Shown one piece after another: positions 26,651 through 34,561 of a DNA stretch of 59,112 bases. The position numbers were made by a program, and so were the translations under genes. The notes below the pieces were generated by a model. The model was not told the origin of the DNA. It saw only the letters and a program-made list of their open reading frames with translations, and did not search any database. Origin of the DNA: Gammaproteobacteria bacterium (GTDB lineage: Bacteria > Pseudomonadota > Gammaproteobacteria > Steroidobacterales > Woeseiaceae); the NCBI GenBank assembly GCA_030429005.1, contig JAUIDP010000012.1, positions 1 through 59,112 on the forward strand, written 5' to 3'. Within the stretch, counting starts at the first letter, position 1. Every line of letters begins with the position of its first letter.

Positions 26651-26679
26651 CCCGTCACAACCAGAGCAGGAAGATGCCC

Positions 26680-27816
26680 ATGCCCAATGTACCGTCCAAG
26701 TTTACGATGGGAATTGAAGAGGAATACCTGCTCGTCGACAAGGAAACCCGTGCGCTGGTCGTCGATCCGCCGCAGAGCCTTATGAAAGCCTGCGAGGAAA
26801 AGCTCGGCGAGCAGGTATCGTCCGAATTGCTGCGTTCGCAAATCGAGATCGGCACGAAAGTCTGCGGTGACATCACGGAAGCGCGTGAGGATCTGCGCCG
26901 CTTGAGAAAAATCATCGTCGATGTCGCCAACGATCACGGGCTTGCGCCTATTGCATCGTCAACGCATCCGTTCAGCCGCTGGTCGGAACAGAAGCAAACC
27001 GAGAAAGACCGTTACGAGTCACTGACGCTCGAGATGCAGGCAGCGGCGCGTCGCTTGCTGATTTGCGGCATGCATGTGCATGTCGGTATCGAAGACGACG
27101 AGTTGCGCATCGACCTGATGAACCAGATGTCGTACTTCCTGCCACATCTCCTGGCGATGTCCTGTTCGTCCCCGTTCTGGGAAGGGCGCAATACCGGGTT
27201 GAAGAGCTACAGGTTGACGGTTTTCGATGCATTGCCGCGCACCGGTCTCCCGGAACGGTTTGCGAGCTACGCGGAATATGAACGTCACGTACGGATCATG
27301 GTCGATGCAGGCCTGATCGAGGACTCGACCCGGATCTGGTGGGACTTGCGGCCGAGTGCACGTTTCCCGACACTGGAAACGCGCGTCATGGACGTCTGCA
27401 CGCGTCTGGACGACACGGTGGCGATCGCGGCGATGCTGGTCTGCCTGCTGCGCATGCTGTACCGCCTTCGTAGCCATAACCAGCGCTGGCGGATTTACAC
27501 GCCGATGCTGATTCGCGAGAACCGATGGCGTGCCATGCGCTATAGCTACGACGAAGGGCTGATTGACCTGGCAAAAGGGGTCGTCGTGCCGTTCGACCAG
27601 TTGCTCGACGAGCTGTTAGACCTGATTGCCGAAGATGCAGAAGCATTGAGCTGTACAAAAGAGATCGAGCATGTTCGCACTATCGTTGCACGCGGCACCA
27701 GCGCGCACCGCCAGATTAATGTTTTCGAGGAGTCGAAAGCGTTCGGTGCCGATGACGAAGTCGCATTGAAAAACGTCGTAGACACGCTGATCGAGGATAC
27801 GGCAGACGGGCTGTAG
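26680..27816 (+). CDS. ybdK: YbdK-type carboxylate-amine ligase (GCS2 family)
   Basis: A 378-residue ATP-dependent ligase of the glutamate-cysteine ligase 2 family. Motifs include FTMGIEEEYLLVD at the N-terminus (Glu residues binding Mg-ATP and substrate), CGMHVHVG, YRLTVFDALPRTGLP and WWDLRPSARFPTLETRVMD. E. coli YbdK shows weak glutamate-cysteine ligase activity; the true substrate of the family is not settled. ATG 26680 is preferred to ATG 26674 because AGGAAG (26668-26673) then sits six bases ahead rather than touching the start codon. It forms a pair with the FGase-family gene upstream. Confidence 0.87.
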   Translation: MPNVPSKFTMGIEEEYLLVDKETRALVVDPPQSLMKACEEKLGEQVSSELLRSQIEIGTKVCGDITEAREDLRRLRKIIVDVANDHGLAPIASSTHPFSRWSEQKQTEKDRYESLTLEMQAAARRLLICGMHVHVGIEDDELRIDLMNQMSYFLPHLLAMSCSSPFWEGRNTGLKSYRLTVFDALPRTGLPERFASYAEYERHVRIMVDAGLIEDSTRIWWDLRPSARFPTLETRVMDVCTRLDDTVAIAAMLVCLLRMLYRLRSHNQRWRIYTPMLIRENRWRAMRYSYDEGLIDLAKGVVVPFDQLLDELLDLIAEDAEALSCTKEIEHVRTIVARGTSAHRQINVFEESKAFGADDEVALKNVVDTLIEDTADGL

Positions 27817-27830
27817 GCCTTTGATTGCAT

Positions 27831-27856
27831 CATAATGCGACCTGTGCCGCATTATG
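27831..27856. promoter_or_regulatory. Perfect 9-bp inverted repeat between ybdK and the GGDEF gene
   Basis: CATAATGCG (27831-27839) and CGCATTATG (27848-27856) are exact inverted copies around an eight-base centre. There is no U-run after it, so it is more likely an operator than an intrinsic terminator. Its right arm contains the ATG at 27854, which argues against that ATG as start of the next gene. Confidence 0.4.
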
Positions 27857-27928
27857 TCGTGGCGCAGCCAGATAGCATGGCGGGATGTTGTTTTCACGCC
27901 GAATTTACGTGCTCGGAAGGTCCTGACG

Positions 27929-29848
27929 TTGGACGGTCTCGAGCTGTTTCTTCGCCCTGTCTTCGGGCTGGCAGCACTGCTCTACCTGGGGCTGTCCGTT
28001 TACGTTGCGCGCGCTGCGCACCTGGGTAGTAACAGCGTCATTTCGTTTTTCCTGTTCCTGATCGGCGTGCTGGTCGCCGGAACAGCGTTTTCCTACGGCA
28101 CTTATGATACTAATATCTACGGCATCGGCCGGGTCCTGACGTTCTTCGCGTCCGGCTTCCTGCCGATCGCGTTTTACCTGGTCTATCGGGAGTACACGGT
28201 CGGAGCGCCCGGCCCGGTGATCGTGGCAATGCTCTCGGTAATCCCGATTGCGACCACCGTACTTGCACTGACCAATTCCATGCACAACGCGATCTGGTCG
28301 GCAGAGGTAACCGCAGAAGGCATCAGGTTTTCGGAACTGACGGACCACTACTGGTTTTCGCGTGTGCACGCACCTTTCATGTATGGCCTGTTCCTGTACA
28401 CGGTCATTTCACTGGCCAGCCGATTGCCAAGCATCGCGCCGGCGCACCGGCGTACGATTGTCGTCCTGATTGGCTGCGCGATCATGCCGTTCGCGGTTAG
28501 CGTCGGAAACAATTTCCTTGGTATGGGTCCGGCGGACTTTCCGTTTACATCGCTGACGATGGTATTGCTGTTGCCCGTGTACTGGTACGCGAGCATCACA
28601 ATGCGCTTCTTCGACTTCAGTCCGCTCGCTTACGAAACACTGTTTCACCACGTTCGCGACCCCATCATCGTGCTGGACATGAACGACTGTATCGTTTGCG
28701 TCAACCAGAGTGCCCAGGAGTTTCTGAAAGCGACCGAGTCGGAACTGCTGGGCAAGAAGCTTTGGCAGGACTTTCCGCAGGCACGGGACCTGCTGCGAAA
28801 AGCCAACGAACTTGACCTCACCCAGACCCTGCGCATGAACAACAATCATGTGTATGAGCTGAGTTCGCGGCCGCTGACCGGCCGCCGGGGGCAAAACCTG
28901 GGCATGGTCGTCGTCTGCCGGGACGTCACCGAACGCCGCACCGCACTGGACAAACTGGCTGACAATGAACGCCTGATCCGGACTCTGATCGAGACGTCTT
29001 CCAATGGCATGCTTCGATTCGCGCGCGACGAGAGTGACCAGGACCGTCGCTTTCGCTGTGTCTATGCAAATCGCGCCGCTGAAGCGTTTCTGGGCACCGG
29101 CGTCGGCACGCTGATAGGGATGCCGCTGGACAAGCTCGAACAGCTGAATCCAAAGTCTTTGATCGAACATTTCAAAGACGACTCGGCCAACCAGTCGATG
29201 ACCAGCTATGAGGTTGCGGTAGCCACCGAGGCTGGCCGGGTATGGCTGCGTGTATCGGGCGAGCCGATCGACAATGACTTTTCGGTGACGTTGAGCGACA
29301 TCACCCAGCGCAAGCGCAGCGAAGACCAGATGCTGGCAGACGCATTGCGCGATCCTCTAACTGGCGTATTGAACCGCCGCGGCTTTGAAAAGGAGGGCGC
29401 GACCTCGATACGCAATTCGGACGACGGTGCTGTCCTGTACCTCGACCTGAACCAGTTCAAGGCGATCAATGACCAGTTCGGTCACAGGGCCGGCGACGCG
29501 CTGCTGAAGGCATTCGGCCATCGGCTGGAATTCTGCCTGCGGCCCGAGGATGTGCTGGGCCGCCTCGGTGGTGACGAGTTCGCAATCGTGCTGCCGGGTG
29601 TGAACGTTGCCGACGCCAAGCGCATCGCCGAGCGGCTCGTCGTGGCCGCCTCGGAGGCCTATATCATCCAGGGCCAGGAGATAAAATGCACAGCGAGCGT
29701 CGGCATAGCCCTGATGCCACGACATGGCGAAGAACTGTGGCACCTGATCAGTGTCGCCGATGAGGCCATGTACAACGCCAAGTCGATCTCCCCGGACGAC
29801 GCCGCCAACGATCGCTCCGCGTATATCGAAGCTGCAACTGCATCCTGA
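27929..29848 (+). CDS. Membrane 7TM-PAS-PAS diguanylate cyclase
   Basis: About 639 residues if started at TTG 27929, which has GGAAGG eight bases upstream and places the first membrane helix right at the N-terminus. The alternative ATG 27854 adds 25 residues but has no Shine-Dalgarno and lies inside an inverted repeat. The first 220 residues form about seven transmembrane helices of the histidine-kinase N-terminal 7TM type. Two PAS domains follow (VRDPIIVLDMNDCIVCVNQS; LIETSSNGMLRF), then a GGDEF domain with intact GGDEF and the usual DPLTGVLNRRGF and DLNQFKAIND blocks. It likely makes c-di-GMP in response to a membrane or small-molecule signal. Confidence 0.87.
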   Translation: MDGLELFLRPVFGLAALLYLGLSVYVARAAHLGSNSVISFFLFLIGVLVAGTAFSYGTYDTNIYGIGRVLTFFASGFLPIAFYLVYREYTVGAPGPVIVAMLSVIPIATTVLALTNSMHNAIWSAEVTAEGIRFSELTDHYWFSRVHAPFMYGLFLYTVISLASRLPSIAPAHRRTIVVLIGCAIMPFAVSVGNNFLGMGPADFPFTSLTMVLLLPVYWYASITMRFFDFSPLAYETLFHHVRDPIIVLDMNDCIVCVNQSAQEFLKATESELLGKKLWQDFPQARDLLRKANELDLTQTLRMNNNHVYELSSRPLTGRRGQNLGMVVVCRDVTERRTALDKLADNERLIRTLIETSSNGMLRFARDESDQDRRFRCVYANRAAEAFLGTGVGTLIGMPLDKLEQLNPKSLIEHFKDDSANQSMTSYEVAVATEAGRVWLRVSGEPIDNDFSVTLSDITQRKRSEDQMLADALRDPLTGVLNRRGFEKEGATSIRNSDDGAVLYLDLNQFKAINDQFGHRAGDALLKAFGHRLEFCLRPEDVLGRLGGDEFAIVLPGVNVADAKRIAERLVVAASEAYIIQGQEIKCTASVGIALMPRHGEELWHLISVADEAMYNAKSISPDDAANDRSAYIEAATAS

Positions 29849-29874
29849 CAGCCTGCGGTTACTGCCACCGGGGC

Positions 29875-29911
29875 TTGACCGCGAATTATATATCGACTAT
29901 TCTCGATATAT
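29875..29911 (+). promoter_or_regulatory. arsR promoter and ArsR operator centred on the -10 box
   Basis: TTGACC (29875-29880) and TATTCT (29898-29903) are 17 bp apart, a sigma-70-type promoter. A perfect 9-bp inverted repeat, ATATATCGA (29888-29896) and TCGATATAT (29903-29911), surrounds the -10 box and reaches into the arsR start codon at 29910. A bound ArsR dimer would block polymerase directly. The expected transcription start falls at about 29910, so the mRNA is probably leaderless. Confidence 0.75.
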
Positions 29912-30236
29912 GGATATTAAAACGGCTGTCGAGTCCCTGGAATCACTTGCGCATGAAACCCGGCTGGGCGTGTTTCGCCTGCTGGTCCAGGCCGGGCCCA
30001 GGGGGCTGTCTGCTGGTGACATTGCGGATCGCCTCGGCGCACTGCAGAACACGATGTCCAGCCACCTGCACAAGCTCGGGCGGGCGGGGATCGTCCACAG
30101 CCGCCGGGAAGGGCGGCATATCATCTACAGCGCGAATTTTGCCGCGTTGAGCAGCCTGATTGTGTACCTGATGGAGGACTGTTGCGGTGGATCGGCCGAA
30201 GTATGCGAGCCCGTGGCAGCGCGAATCAATTGCTAA
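29910..30236 (+). CDS. arsR: ArsR-family metalloid-responsive repressor
   Basis: A 108-residue winged-helix repressor (LESLAHETRLGVFRLLV, NTMSSHLHKLGRAGIVHSRREGRHIIY). The usual N-terminal helix CVC-type metal site is not present; two adjacent cysteines occur near the C-terminus (EDCCGG, with a third in EVCEP), a placement seen in other ArsR proteins with C-terminal As(III) sites. ATG 29910 begins in the inverted-repeat operator and has no Shine-Dalgarno, fitting a leaderless message. It is followed 10 bases later by arsI and then arsC, so it almost certainly represses its own operon until arsenite or an organoarsenical binds. Confidence 0.88.
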   Translation: MDIKTAVESLESLAHETRLGVFRLLVQAGPRGLSAGDIADRLGALQNTMSSHLHKLGRAGIVHSRREGRHIIYSANFAALSSLIVYLMEDCCGGSAEVCEPVAARINC

Positions 30237-30246
30237 GGAGAAAATC

Positions 30247-30711
30247 ATGAAACGTTTTCACGTCAACGTTGCCGTGGCCGACCTGGAAAAATCGATCGGC
30301 TTTTACACCACGTTGTTCGCGGTCGAGCCGACCGTGCGCAAGGATGACTATGCGAAATGGATGCTGGACGATCCACGCATCAATTTCTCAATAGCCGAGT
30401 CGAGCAAAACAAGCGGCATTAATCATGTCGGCCTGCAGGCCGACACGGACGAAGAGTTGCAGGAAATCCAGGCACGGCTGCGAGCAGCAGGGCAGGAAAC
30501 CTTCGACCAGCCGGTGGCAGAATGCTGTTACGCGAAGTCAAGCAAGACCTGGATTCGCGACCCGGACGAGGTGGCCTGGGAAACTTTCGTCACGCATGGC
30601 GCGATCACGCACTACGGCTCTGACGGCGTACCCGAAACAGTCAGCAAGGCCGCTGCAGCGCAGCAGAACGTACCTGGCGAGACCAGTAAGGAAGGGCGCT
30701 GCTGTGCATAA
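30247..30711 (+). CDS. arsI: ArsI/CadI-type glyoxalase-fold C-As lyase
   Basis: A 154-residue vicinal-oxygen-chelate protein. ArsI enzymes cleave the carbon-arsenic bond of trivalent methyl- or aryl-arsenicals using Fe(II) and O2. The expected residues are visible: His5 and His60 and Glu112 as metal ligands, and the vicinal thiol pair Cys93-Cys94 in ECCYAKSSKTW that binds the arsenical. A further CC pair lies at the C-terminus (GRCCA). ATG 30247 has AAGGAG upstream (30235-30240), so the longer frame from 30187 is rejected. Its stop overlaps the GTG start of arsC by 8 bases. CadI-like cadmium-induced proteins share this fold, so the organoarsenical activity is strong inference, not proof. Confidence 0.87.
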   Translation: MKRFHVNVAVADLEKSIGFYTTLFAVEPTVRKDDYAKWMLDDPRINFSIAESSKTSGINHVGLQADTDEELQEIQARLRAAGQETFDQPVAECCYAKSSKTWIRDPDEVAWETFVTHGAITHYGSDGVPETVSKAAAAQQNVPGETSKEGRCCA

Positions 30712-31138
30712 CGTACTGTTTCTTTGTACCGGCAACTCGGCCCGCAGTATCGTTGCCGAGGTGCTGATGAACGAGATGGGTGCGGGCAGGTTTCGTGCTT
30801 ACAGTGCCGGCAGCCAGCCGGTTGGCAAGGTCAATCCGGGCGCGCTGGAGGTCCTGCAGCAGCACGGGCTTGCTGTACACGGTTTGCGGTCGAAATCCTG
30901 GGACGAGTTTTCCGGTGACGGCGCGGTCAAACTGGATACCGTCATCACTGTTTGCGACAACGCGGCGGCCGAGAGCTGCCCCGTCTGGATCGGCGCGCCG
31001 CAGTCATTGCACTGGGGTCTGCCGGACCCGGCTGCCGTCGAGGACAGTGCAGCGCGCCGCGAAGCGTTTGCCGGTGTCTACCGCGAGCTGCAGGAAAAGA
31101 TTGAGCAGTTTATCGCGGCTTCAGTGGAGGTCGACTAG
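30704..31138 (+). CDS. arsC: Thioredoxin-type arsenate reductase ArsC
   Basis: A 144-residue low-molecular-weight-phosphatase-fold arsenate reductase. Cys8 and Arg14 form the CX5R anion loop (CTGNSAR). Cys84 and Cys92 provide the disulfide cascade, and Asp108 in LPDPA is the general acid. These fit the thioredoxin-linked class that turns arsenate into arsenite. The GTG start overlaps the arsI stop, with AAGGAAGG upstream. No arsenite pump (ArsB or Acr3) follows: the next gene, 29 bases on, is on the other strand. The arsenite made must leave through a pump encoded elsewhere. Confidence 0.9.
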   Translation: MHNVLFLCTGNSARSIVAEVLMNEMGAGRFRAYSAGSQPVGKVNPGALEVLQQHGLAVHGLRSKSWDEFSGDGAVKLDTVITVCDNAAAESCPVWIGAPQSLHWGLPDPAAVEDSAARREAFAGVYRELQEKIEQFIAASVEVD

Positions 31139-31167
31139 CGACCGCAAAGCCGCGGTAACGGGACTGG

Positions 31168-32514
31168 TCAGGGTGCCGGTATTTGTACCAGGTCGGCAGT
31201 TGCCGGATCAACGGTGTCGTAGGCGATGTAGTCAAAGACGTCGCCCAGCTCCGCGGTCAGCGCAACCGGGCCGGCAATAATCGTCTTTTCACCGGCAACG
31301 GTCACGTACATTTCCAGATTGCCCTGGTCAATCGTCGTACTCAGCGGCGGCAAACCGGGAGGAATGCCGAAAAACTCAGGTAACAGCACATCCTCGAGCG
31401 AAGTGCCGGCCTCGACAATATACAGGTCGACAAACGGGTGATTGAAAGCCGCATGTGTGAACTTCAGTTTCGTCAGCGTCTCGACGGATCGACGGTCCGG
31501 GTTGACGACGTTTGCACTGAGCGCATCGACTTCGCCGACAATATAGACCTCGACGCGGGACGCGGGAAAAAGCACGGCGGGCGCTTCGAACAGGATGCTG
31601 CCCGTGTTGCCGGCCGTTGTATACGTAAACGTGTATTCACCGAAATCCAGGTCGAGGTCGCCGGTGATGTCCCTGTAGGCGTGATTCGCCACGATCCGGT
31701 CGCTCAAGGCTTCATCAGAGTAGATGTCTGACGTGGCCAGCGCCATGGACGCATGGATAAAGCGAACGGTGGAATCGATATTGGTATCGGCCAGCGCCGA
31801 AGAAGTGCCGTTCTGGCTGATGACGCGCACGGCCAGCGGCCCGGGGTCGTTTGCCGTACCGTCGAACGGTGTGATTGTCAGGCTGGTGCGCGAACTGCCT
31901 GTCGTTGTATTCGATTCGAACAGGATATCGCCGGGGTCACCCGCCGTCGTCATGATGTAGACGTATTCGCCGGACTCCCTGACAACGGCATCGGAAACCT
32001 CGCCAAACTCCAGCGATGCGACCGCCTCGCCGGCGACCGGAGCCGTTCCTGGCGGTGCGTAGTAGACGTCAATCGGTCCGTACGACTCCGCGGTATGCCC
32101 GAAGCGCAGCTCGAAAGTCGTGTCCGTTTCCGCGAATTCGGTCACCGGGTAGTCCCAGACAATGATGTCCGGAGCCGCCACATCGCCAGTGATCAGGAAT
32201 GTATACGCACGGTCTCTCTCGATCTTCTGCGGGACCGTCGCAACGCGCTGGGCCCCGATCATGCCGGGTAATGCGACCTGGAAATTGAAATTGTACTCGA
32301 GGTCGTCAAAACTGGTTTGCGTTGTGGCGCTGGCGTAGTTGGCTCCTCCAATCGTGCGTTCTTCGATCAGGAAGCCGAACTCGGGCCCTGTCGGGATCGT
32401 GTTGATTGCACGAACCAGTCCTTCGCCGGTTGCCTCCGGTCGATCGGAATCACCGGTACAGGCGGCCATGAGCAGCGCGGCCGCGCTGACAATTGTCAAA
32501 AACAGTTTTCGCAT
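31168..32514 (-). CDS. DUF4397 repeat lipoprotein
   Basis: A 448-residue lipoprotein (lipobox LMAAC) made of about four beta-rich DUF4397-type repeats. Each opens with a phrase such as VRFIHAS, LRFGHTA or LKFTHAA, then gives (V/I)D(V/L)Y, and ends in a (G)(E/D)Y(V/T) strand and TTAG. The family is common on bacterial cell surfaces and has no assigned biochemical role. The start lies only 8 bases after the stop of the aldehyde dehydrogenase on the same strand, so the two are probably on one transcript, though a functional link is not obvious. Confidence 0.8.
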   Translation of the reverse strand: MRKLFLTIVSAAALLMAACTGDSDRPEATGEGLVRAINTIPTGPEFGFLIEERTIGGANYASATTQTSFDDLEYNFNFQVALPGMIGAQRVATVPQKIERDRAYTFLITGDVAAPDIIVWDYPVTEFAETDTTFELRFGHTAESYGPIDVYYAPPGTAPVAGEAVASLEFGEVSDAVVRESGEYVYIMTTAGDPGDILFESNTTTGSSRTSLTITPFDGTANDPGPLAVRVISQNGTSSALADTNIDSTVRFIHASMALATSDIYSDEALSDRIVANHAYRDITGDLDLDFGEYTFTYTTAGNTGSILFEAPAVLFPASRVEVYIVGEVDALSANVVNPDRRSVETLTKLKFTHAAFNHPFVDLYIVEAGTSLEDVLLPEFFGIPPGLPPLSTTIDQGNLEMYVTVAGEKTIIAGPVALTAELGDVFDYIAYDTVDPATADLVQIPAP

Positions 32515-32522
32515 TCTAAAGA

Positions 32523-33947
32523 TTATTCCAGACCGCAGATTGACTTCACTTCAAGAAATTCCTCGAGACCGTGGCCGCCCCATTCACGGCCATTGCCGGA
32601 TTGCTTGTACCCGCCGAACGGGGCGCCGGCATCGAGATTGGCATTATTGATGTGCACCATACCGGCCCGCAGGCGCGATGCAACCCGGCGTGCATGCTCC
32701 ATATCCGTGGACGAGACGTAACTGGCGAGACCGTATGGCGTATCGTTGGCGATCCGGATTGCCTCGTCTTCGTCATCATAGGGAATGATCGAGACGACCG
32801 GACCGAAGATCTCTTCGCGCGCAATGGTCATGTCGTTACTGACATTCGCGAACACGGTAGGTTTCGCATAGTAACCCTTCTCAAGGCCTTCCGGCCGTCC
32901 GACGCCGCCTGCGGCCAGCACGGCGCCTTCGTCGATACCCTTCTGGATCAGGCCCTGTACCTTGTTCCATTGCACTTCGGACACCAGCGGGCCGACTTCG
33001 ACGCCTTCCGCGCGCGGATCGCCGACGACCGTGGTATTCGCCACTTCGGCCGCGAAGGCTGCGGCTTCGTCCATCCGCTCGCGCGGTACCAGCATGCGCG
33101 TCGGTGCATCGCAGGACTGGCCGGTATTGAAGAACACCTCGCCGGCGCCTGCCTTGACGGCGGACTCGAAGTCCGCGTCGTCGAGAATAATATTGGGTGA
33201 CTTGCCGCCCAGTTCCTGTGCGACACGCTTGACCGTCGGTGCCGCGTTTTGCGCGACCAGAACGCCGGCGCGTGTCGAGCCGGTAAACGACACCATGTCG
33301 ATACCCGGGTGCGAGCTGATTGCGGTGCCGACACCAGGCCCGTCACCGTTGATCATGTTGTACACGCCGGCTGGTACGCCGGCAGCATCGAGAATCTCGC
33401 TGAAAATATAGGCATCGAACGGTGCGACTTCGCTCGGCTTCAGGATCATCGTGCAGCCAGCGGCCAGTGCCGGTGCCACTTTGACGGCGATCTGGTTTTG
33501 CGGCCAGTTCCACGGCGTGATCAGGCCGCAGACGCCGATCGGTTCCTTGACGATCAGCGTGGCGCGGCTGCTGCTCTCGACTTCCAGCGCTTTCAGGGCC
33601 CGGATAGCCGCCTTGATATGCTGCGGACCGCTGGCTGCCTGCGCTTTCGACGCTACTTCCCAGGGGGCTCCCATTTCCTCCATGATGGCCTCGGCCATAT
33701 CGTCGAAGCGCTTCATGTATTCGTCGAGGATCGCCTGCAACAGGTCGAGGCGTTCTTCACGCGAGGTCTGCGAATAGGTTTCGAATGCGCGCCGGGCGGC
33801 AGCCACCGCCACGTCGACGTCGGCCGCACTGCCGATGCTGATGTGCCCGCAGACCTCTTCGGTTGCGGGGTTGATGACGTCCAGGGACTTTGGCGTTACG
33901 GGGTCGACCCATTGGCCGTCGATGTAAAACTGCATCATTTCGCGCAT
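32523..33947 (-). CDS. NAD(P)-dependent aldehyde dehydrogenase
   Basis: A 474-residue ALDH-superfamily enzyme oxidising an aldehyde to its acid. The active-site Cys lies in FFNTGQSCDAPTR and the general-base Glu in ELGGKSPNI; TPWNWP and FTGSTRAGV, typical of the cofactor-binding region, are present. The ATG at 33947 has GAGGAGG eight bases upstream. The aldehyde cannot be told from sequence. A beta-oxidation protein and a Rieske oxygenase start about 0.6 kb away on the other strand, so a role in the same degradation pathway is possible. Confidence 0.9.
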   Translation of the reverse strand: MREMMQFYIDGQWVDPVTPKSLDVINPATEEVCGHISIGSAADVDVAVAAARRAFETYSQTSREERLDLLQAILDEYMKRFDDMAEAIMEEMGAPWEVASKAQAASGPQHIKAAIRALKALEVESSSRATLIVKEPIGVCGLITPWNWPQNQIAVKVAPALAAGCTMILKPSEVAPFDAYIFSEILDAAGVPAGVYNMINGDGPGVGTAISSHPGIDMVSFTGSTRAGVLVAQNAAPTVKRVAQELGGKSPNIILDDADFESAVKAGAGEVFFNTGQSCDAPTRMLVPRERMDEAAAFAAEVANTTVVGDPRAEGVEVGPLVSEVQWNKVQGLIQKGIDEGAVLAAGGVGRPEGLEKGYYAKPTVFANVSNDMTIAREEIFGPVVSIIPYDDEDEAIRIANDTPYGLASYVSSTDMEHARRVASRLRAGMVHINNANLDAGAPFGGYKQSGNGREWGGHGLEEFLEVKSICGLE

Positions 33948-34018
33948 GATTTGTCCTCCTCGGAGAGCCGCGCATCATAGCTTAATTTGAGCGTTTCGGC
34001 GTGCTTTCGGAGGGTAGA

Positions 34019-34100
34019 GTACAAAAAGGGGTCAGAGCCGTTTTTGTACTAACCTGAACAACGATCAACGCCGGCTGGAAGGGGCTCTGACGCCTTTTTG
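34019..34100. repeat. Nested inverted repeats with GGGGTCAGAGCC core
   Basis: Two overlapping inverted repeats share the same left part. The outer arms, CAAAAAGGGGTCAGAGCC (34022-34039) and GGCTCTGACGCCTTTTTG (34083-34100), match at 17 of 18 positions. The inner arms, GTACAAAAA (34019-34027) and TTTTTGTAC (34041-34049), match perfectly. The element lies in the gap between the aldehyde dehydrogenase and the AraC-type gene. It looks like a REP/MITE-type element rather than a simple terminator; no transposase is in the window. Confidence 0.65.
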
Positions 34101-34120
34101 AGCTTTGGGTTCGGGCGCCG

Positions 34121-34504
34121 TCAGGTAGAGAGATATTTCTGCCGGTACTCGGCGGGTGGCATGTCGTACCAGGACTTGAACGCCGTGGTGAATGAGCTGA
34201 TGTTGGAATAGCCCAGCAACATGGCGACTTCCAGCAATTTCAGGCGCGCATCGCTGAGGTAGTCCACGGCCAGCCGTGCACGGGCTTCTTTGAGGACTTT
34301 CTGGAAACTGGTTTTTTCGGCACGCAGGCGTCGCTGCAAGGTACGTCGACTCAGGCGCAGCGCCCGGCAGGCCGCATCGGCATTGGCTTCTCCTGCAGCC
34401 AGCAGTTCCGCCAGCCGGCGCATCAACTGTTCGGCAATATTGTCCTGCTCATACCGAGACCGGAGATTGTGGTCCGCTTGCTTGATGAGTTGGCCGTAGG
34501 TCAT
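34121..34504 (-). CDS. Stand-alone AraC-type DNA-binding protein
   Basis: Only 127 residues, consisting of a short helical lead and a complete AraC/XylS double helix-turn-helix (ALRLSRRTLQRRLRAEKTSFQKVLKE, then LEVAMLLGYSNISSFTTAFKSWYDMPPAEYR). Full-length family members usually carry a 150-220-residue sensor domain first, which is absent. The start is 51 bases from the divergent beta-oxidation gene, so no room is left for it. Either a naturally minimal regulator or the remnant of a truncated gene. It probably regulates the divergent catabolic pair. Confidence 0.75.
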   Translation of the reverse strand: MTYGQLIKQADHNLRSRYEQDNIAEQLMRRLAELLAAGEANADAACRALRLSRRTLQRRLRAEKTSFQKVLKEARARLAVDYLSDARLKLLEVAMLLGYSNISSFTTAFKSWYDMPPAEYRQKYLST

Positions 34505-34561
34505 TGCCTGATGCTACCAGAAATCATCCACCGGAAATCAGGATTTGAGTAAACTGTGGTG

